38,061 bases of DNA from Bacteroidales bacterium. GTDB lineage: Bacteria; Bacteroidota; Bacteroidia; Bacteroidales; VadinHA17. Numbering within the stretch: position 1 is the first letter of the stretch; each line of letters begins with the position of its first letter. The stretch covers positions 332 to 38,392 of the forward strand of contig PLMC01000088.1 in assembly GCA_003141495.1 (NCBI GenBank), given 5' to 3'. The notes beneath the pieces are model-generated. The model was given only the letters and a program-made list of their open reading frames with translations. It did not search any database and was not told where the DNA came from. Positions 34,063 through 38,061 of this stretch are shown one piece after another. A program made the translations under genes and the position numbers.

Positions 34063-35129
34063 TTCATTTTAATGGCATAGATGAAACTAATATTACCTTC
34101 AAACCTGTTACGCCAGACTGTTTCGATGTATTCCTCGCGAGAGTAACCAGCACCGATCCGCATCATTAATTTGTGAGTCACCGACATATTATATGCCACC
34201 CGTACAGTGTTGGCATATAATCGCATAAGATTTGTCTGGATATCAAAAGGTTCGTCAGGTGCAGCCCCTGTGCCCAGAGTAATCTGGACGTAATCCTTAT
34301 CATAGAAATATCTTCTTGCGTTCAGGAGTATTGAGGTTCTGGGACCAATTTCCTTAAAATAGACATATCCTTTTAAAGACAGCCAGAATTTACCAAGGTA
34401 CTTTTCAACTGATAACGCTGCAATGAGTGCACTACGATCAAAATAATAGTAGTTTAATCCGGAAGATACAGCCCAACCTGCCGGCAAAACGTGCCATACT
34501 TCAATCGCGGCCCGGTGTCGGGGGAAATATGAACCTGGACTATAAGCGTACGCCAGATACGCATAATTTTTATCTGTTATATTAGGCCAGGCTTCAGCTT
34601 CTATCTGCAATTCTGTAGCATCAGAATTAGATGGTCCCCCAATTTTAAAATTCCCAACATTCAGACCTGCGAATGCTTGTCCCCAGTTAAATCTGTGTCC
34701 TGCACCGGCTTTAAAGAGTTGCGATAAGAGTGTGTAAGGTTCTCTGAAACTGTCGAAAGAGTACCCTGCTCTTATATCTGTTGATACTGGTGTATTAACT
34801 TTCGACCACAGAAGTATATCCCTTCTGGCAGAGAGTGCATCTATATTGTCCGGGTCATTTAAAAGAAGAGTGTCAATAGCGGCAGCGGCATTAATATAAT
34901 CTCTTTGCCATGCAAGTATGCGGCCCAATAGTATCCGTGCATCACCATAGGAGGGAAACGCATTGACAAGTTTGTGGGCAGCGGCAGCAGCCGTGATATA
35001 GTCACCTTCAAATGCTATCGCTTTAATCCTTAGATACTCAGATTCCGGATTAATAGTATCCTGCGATAGGACTGGCATTGTATTCAAGAGTCCTGCTACT
35101 ATTACAATTAGAACCATATATCTGTTCAT
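34059..35129 (-). CDS. YaiO-family outer-membrane beta-barrel with TPR head
   Basis: A 356-residue exported protein (signal 'LIVIVAGLLNTMPVLSQ'). Residues of about 28-110 form two or more tetratricopeptide repeats ('AIAFEGDYITAAAAAHKLVN', 'RDYINAAAAIDTLLLNDPDN'). From about 118 on alternating, aromatic-rich beta strands run to the end ('VSTDIRAGYSFDSFREPY', 'GLNYYYFDRSALIAALSVEK', 'MMRIGAGYSREEY', final 'ISFIYAIKMK'), typical of the YaiO barrel family. A TPR head plus barrel is also the plan of PgaA, the poly-GlcNAc export porin, so export of the polymer made by the GT2 enzyme is a reasonable inference. The barrel is short for PgaA, so it may be a smaller analogue. Confidence 0.8.
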   Translation of the reverse strand: MNRYMVLIVIVAGLLNTMPVLSQDTINPESEYLRIKAIAFEGDYITAAAAAHKLVNAFPSYGDARILLGRILAWQRDYINAAAAIDTLLLNDPDNIDALSARRDILLWSKVNTPVSTDIRAGYSFDSFREPYTLLSQLFKAGAGHRFNWGQAFAGLNVGNFKIGGPSNSDATELQIEAEAWPNITDKNYAYLAYAYSPGSYFPRHRAAIEVWHVLPAGWAVSSGLNYYYFDRSALIAALSVEKYLGKFWLSLKGYVYFKEIGPRTSILLNARRYFYDKDYVQITLGTGAAPDEPFDIQTNLMRLYANTVRVAYNMSVTHKLMMRIGAGYSREEYIETVWRNRFEGNISFIYAIKMK

Positions 35130-35132
35130 GAG

Positions 35133-35507
35133 TTACTTTTTGAGAATGGAGAAAATCCGCCGGATAAGATCAGATGGATCAAATGGCTTAACAATATAAC
35201 CACTAATTCCTAACTCCTCTGCTTGACGTTGCATCTGAAGATCACTGAATGCAGTAAGTACCAGCACTGGTGTATTCATTTTAAGATCAGATCTCAGATA
35301 TTTAATAAGTTCCAGTCCGCTGTGAAAAGGCAGATGGATATCCACCAAGATCAAATCATAAACAGTTTTTTGCAAAAGGGTTAAGGCTATATTCCCATCT
35401 TCTGCAGTATCTGATTTAAACCCTTCCTTTTCCAAAATATAGGAAAGGGTATTCATTGCCAGCTGGTTATCCTCACAAATTAGTATTTTCATTTTTTTCT
35501 GGATCAC
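35133..35507 (-). CDS. Single-domain response regulator
   Basis: A 124-residue CheY-like receiver with no output domain. The acidic pocket is E12-D13 ('ILICEDNQLAM'), the phosphorylation site is D56 ('LVDIHLP'), with T85 ('VLTAFSD') and K107 ('YIVKPFD') completing it. The start at 35507 gives five extra residues. An internal ATG at residue 6 ('MKILICED') is a likelier native start by comparison with the family. No histidine kinase adjoins it. It is 3 bases ahead of the YaiO-like gene and the first in the operon, so it probably relays a signal to the HEAT protein or the glycosyltransferase by protein contact. Confidence 0.87.
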   Translation of the reverse strand: MIQKKMKILICEDNQLAMNTLSYILEKEGFKSDTAEDGNIALTLLQKTVYDLILVDIHLPFHSGLELIKYLRSDLKMNTPVLVLTAFSDLQMQRQAEELGISGYIVKPFDPSDLIRRIFSILKK

Positions 35508-35681
35508 CCCTTGAGAATTCTATACTACCAAGGAACGTTTAACTTACCAGATAGTTTAATTATCAAAATTGATCATTTTTTGCAGGTGGCCAAAGAAAGC
35601 CGGAGTATTTTTATTGTCAAATTATTTCCGCAGTTGCAAATAAGTGAACTGGAGATCGCGAGGTTGAACGGGAACTTTGAA

Positions 35682-37424
35682 CTAAGCCAGCTTCATATTG
35701 TCAATAATATCCGCAATCCTTTTATCAAGTATTTTCTCGGTTTCTTCAAATTTATCTGCTGAACTGAGCTTCGTATTTACACTGAAATAAAATTTTATCT
35801 TGGGTTCCGTACCTGAAGGTCTTACAGAGATTTTTGTCCCGTCAGCAAGGAAAAACTGCAGGACATCGGACTTAATCAGGTTAATACTTGTTTTTGTGCC
35901 TTTAATGATATCGTACGAATCCTGTCTTTCATAGTCATTTAACTTGACCACCTGGCTATTGTTGATCTTTTTGGGAGGATTATTCCTATACTCTGTCATC
36001 ATAGCTTTGATCTGGTCTGCACCTTCTTTCCCTTTTCTTACAATATTTATAAGTTTTTCCTTATAGAAACCATACTTCACATATATATCAAGGAGAAGCT
36101 CAAAAAGAGACATATCATTACTCTTTGCCCATGCGGTAACTTCTGCTGCCAAAGCGCAGGATCCAACAGCATCTTTATCCCGAACATAATCACCTGGTAA
36201 AAAACCATAACTTTCTTCGCCGCCACCTATATATTTTTTAGTCCCTTCATTTTCCCTGATCAACTCGGCAAAGAACTTGAATCCTGTCAAAACATTGAAA
36301 TATTCAACATTAAACCCTTCAGCTATCTTTTCTATAAGATCAGAAGTGACTATGGTTTTAATGATATACTCATTACCCTTGTACTTTTTTTTCTCTTTAT
36401 ATTGTGAAAGAATGTACCAGATAAGAATAACACCAGTCTGATTACCGTTTAGCAGGATGAATTCCCCCTTAATGTTTTTTACAGCAAGACCAAGTCTGTC
36501 TGCATCAGGATCAGTGGCCATTACAAGTTCGGCATTTGTTTCAATTGCTTTTTTAATAGCCAGTTTAAGTGCATCAGGTTCCTCCGGGTTAGGCGATTTA
36601 ACTGTGGGAAAGTTACCATCAGTAATATCCTGCTCAGGCACATTTATGATGTTCCTGAAACCGAACATCTTTAATGCAGGCGGAACCAATGTTATCCCGG
36701 TTCCGTGAATGGGAGTATAGACTATTGGAATATCAGAGAACTTCTTTATAATCCCGGGATTAAGACTCATCTTATGTACTTCATCCAGAAATAGTTTATC
36801 AGTTTCTTTTCCGATAATTTTTATTTTTTCTTTATTTCCATTGAACTTTATATCATTCACAGAAGTAATTTTTCGTACCTCATCGGTTATCCCGTCATCA
36901 TGAGGAGCCACTACCTGACCACCATCATCCCAGTAGGCTTTGTACCCGTTATATTCGGGAGGATTATGTGAGGCAGTTATAACAACACCACTCTGGCATT
37001 TATAATGTCTTATGGCGAACGAGAGTTCGGGAGTAGGACGCAGAGATTCAAAGAGATAGACTTCAAATCCGTTGGCAGAAAAAATGTTTGCGGTTGTTTC
37101 TGCAAAGTAGCGACTGTTATTTCGGCAATCATGAGCAATTGCAACTCTTATTCCCGAACTGCCGCATTGTTTAATAATGTAATTTGACAAGCCCTGGGTA
37201 GCCATACCCAAAGTATAGATATTCATCCTGTTAGTGCCGGCTCCCATGATGCCTCTCAGTCCCCCTGTGCCAAATTCAAGATCCTGGTAAAATGCGTCAA
37301 TAAGCTTTTTCTCATCTTTTTCAAGCATTTCACGGACCTCTTTTCGGGTTTCTTCATTGAACTCTTTACCAAGCCAGCTTCCGGCTTTCGTTCTGATCTC
37401 AGCTAGTGATAACATAATTGACAT
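35682..37424 (-). CDS. Phosphohexomutase (phosphoglucomutase/phosphomannomutase)
   Basis: A 580-residue alpha-D-phosphohexomutase that interconverts sugar 1- and 6-phosphates, cytosolic. The catalytic phosphoserine loop is 'GVVITASHNPPEYNGYKAYW' with S152. The Mg-binding loop is 'MATDPDADRLG' and the sugar loop 'GGGEESYGFLPGDYVRDKDA'. The C-terminal phosphate-binding loop is 'ISVRPSGTEPKIKFYFSV'. Length and the head 'LEFGTGGLRGIMGAGTNRMN' fit the PGM2-like type of Bacteroidota. An 83-aa plus-strand ORF over its end is a shadow. It starts 1 base after the stop of the rfbD gene, so the two are co-transcribed and may supply nucleotide-sugar precursors, possibly also for the nearby polysaccharide operon. 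Confidence 0.92.
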   Translation of the reverse strand: MSIMLSLAEIRTKAGSWLGKEFNEETRKEVREMLEKDEKKLIDAFYQDLEFGTGGLRGIMGAGTNRMNIYTLGMATQGLSNYIIKQCGSSGIRVAIAHDCRNNSRYFAETTANIFSANGFEVYLFESLRPTPELSFAIRHYKCQSGVVITASHNPPEYNGYKAYWDDGGQVVAPHDDGITDEVRKITSVNDIKFNGNKEKIKIIGKETDKLFLDEVHKMSLNPGIIKKFSDIPIVYTPIHGTGITLVPPALKMFGFRNIINVPEQDITDGNFPTVKSPNPEEPDALKLAIKKAIETNAELVMATDPDADRLGLAVKNIKGEFILLNGNQTGVILIWYILSQYKEKKKYKGNEYIIKTIVTSDLIEKIAEGFNVEYFNVLTGFKFFAELIRENEGTKKYIGGGEESYGFLPGDYVRDKDAVGSCALAAEVTAWAKSNDMSLFELLLDIYVKYGFYKEKLINIVRKGKEGADQIKAMMTEYRNNPPKKINNSQVVKLNDYERQDSYDIIKGTKTSINLIKSDVLQFFLADGTKISVRPSGTEPKIKFYFSVNTKLSSADKFEETEKILDKRIADIIDNMKLA

Positions 37425-37425
37425 A

Positions 37426-38061
37426 TTATTTCAACAGTTTAAGGCATTTTATCAGGCTGTCCCTCCAGTGGGGGATTGATAACCCATAATTTTCCTTTAT
37501 TTTACTTTTGTCCAAAACAGAATAGGCAGGTCTCTTTGAAGTCTGCGGGTAATCTTTTGTAAGAACCGGAAGCACCTGGCACGTCAGACCAGATTCCTTA
37601 ATAATCTCACTGGCAAAATCGTACCAGCTGCAAACACCTTCATTCGAATAATTATAAATGCCGGAATTCATTGCTATCTGGTTTCTTATAACTCCTGAAA
37701 TTATATTCATTATGGCTCCTGCAAGGTCGGCCGCATAGGTCGGAGTTCCGGTCTGATCAAAGACCACTTTTAAAGATTCTTTCTCAGCGGCATTCCTGAG
37801 AATAGTTTTGACAAAATTATTTCCGAATGAAGAATATAACCATGCAGTTCTTATGATCATTGATCCCTGGTGAAGAAGGGCATATTTTTCCCCGGCCAGC
37901 TTTGATCTGCCATAAGCAGATAAAGGATTTGCTGGGATATTCTCGTTGTAGGGTACATTTGAACTACCGTCATAAACATAATCCGACGATACATGAATGA
38001 ACCTGCATTCAGATCCCCTGATTACTTCTGTTATATTTTTAACAGCTGTTCCGTTTATAAG
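37426..38061 (-). CDS. rfbD: dTDP-4-dehydrorhamnose reductase, 5' end beyond window
   Basis: The frame is open from the window edge (38061) to 37426, 212 codons in all, although a shorter reading from the ATG at 37860 would miss real sequence. The upstream part reads 'NGTAVKNITEV', 'IHVSSDYVYDG' and 'NPLSAYGRSKLAGEKYAL', which has the SDR catalytic Y-x-x-x-K and the substrate motif of RmlD. It continues with 'IRTAWLYSSFGNNFVKTILR' and 'FDQTGTPTYAADLAGAIMNI'. The N-terminal NAD(P)-binding GxxGxxG lies outside. The enzyme makes dTDP-L-rhamnose by reducing the 4-keto intermediate. A 1-base gap to the phosphohexomutase gene indicates an operon for sugar nucleotides. Confidence 0.9.
   Translation of the reverse strand, partial: LINGTAVKNITEVIRGSECRFIHVSSDYVYDGSSNVPYNENIPANPLSAYGRSKLAGEKYALLHQGSMIIRTAWLYSSFGNNFVKTILRNAAEKESLKVVFDQTGTPTYAADLAGAIMNIISGVIRNQIAMNSGIYNYSNEGVCSWYDFASEIIKESGLTCQVLPVLTKDYPQTSKRPAYSVLDKSKIKENYGLSIPHWRDSLIKCLKLLK

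Noticed and set aside
35511-35762. Plus-strand 83-aa ORF between the response regulator and the phosphohexomutase
   Set aside because: Its second half is antisense to the end of the phosphohexomutase gene and no motif or promoter supports it.

Overview
The window reads as a chromosome segment of an AT-rich member of the Bacteroidota, most likely an anaerobic Bacteroidales or Marinilabiliales relative. The grounds are an rsmD–DUF3822 gene pair, YaiO, DUF6807, DUF4091 and DUF5107 family genes, the lack of clear Shine-Dalgarno sequences, and several TAnnTTTG promoter elements. No rRNA, CRISPR array or replication origin was seen. There is one tRNA (Asp).

Positions 1-2700 are debris. An IS1182/IS5-like transposase with an in-frame stop lies beside the C-terminal remnant of an ECF sigma factor. 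About 0.9 kb without a recognisable gene follows, then a LacI-type regulator that stops after 129 codons.

Positions 2700-14400 form a carbohydrate-flavoured accessory region. It holds a UroD-superfamily methyltransferase, a DUF6807 lipoprotein, a Tat-exported GH109-like oxidoreductase, a broken FAD-dependent oxidoreductase fused to an alpha/beta-hydrolase, a DUF4091/GH123-like protein and a DUF5107-TPR protein. Decay is visible: nonsense codons, a 41-codon signal-peptide stub, the tail of an IS481/IS3-like transposase, and a roughly 70-bp piece of a formate-tetrahydrofolate ligase gene joined in frame to the FAD oxidoreductase.

Positions 14400-23800 hold the most interesting unit. A second UroD-type methyltransferase and a divergent AraC regulator precede a compact operon: corrinoid protein, methyl-THF:corrinoid methyltransferase, a fused MetV-MetF methylene-THF reductase, a stand-alone MetH-type reactivation domain, a third UroD-type methyltransferase and formate-THF ligase (fhs). 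My reading is an anaerobic B12-dependent demethylation pathway. A UroD-type enzyme would move a methyl group from an unknown donor to the corrinoid protein. The pterin methyltransferase would pass it to THF, MetVF would oxidise methyl-THF to methylene-THF, enzymes not seen here (FolD type) would make formyl-THF, and Fhs running in reverse would yield formate and ATP. The neighbourhood suggests, but does not prove, that the donor is a methylated sugar or a related methoxy compound.

Positions 23800-38061 are mostly ordinary chromosome: a small hypothetical gene, tRNA-Asp with a strong terminator and short tandem repeats, rsmD and DUF3822, a RecD/Pif1-like helicase, a SAM methyltransferase, a YjbQ-family protein and an LVIVD-repeat lipoprotein. 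A tight minus-strand operon follows (response regulator, YaiO-like barrel, HEAT-repeat membrane protein, family 2 glycosyltransferase) that looks like a surface polysaccharide synthesis and export module. Last come a phosphohexomutase and a partial rfbD running off the right edge.
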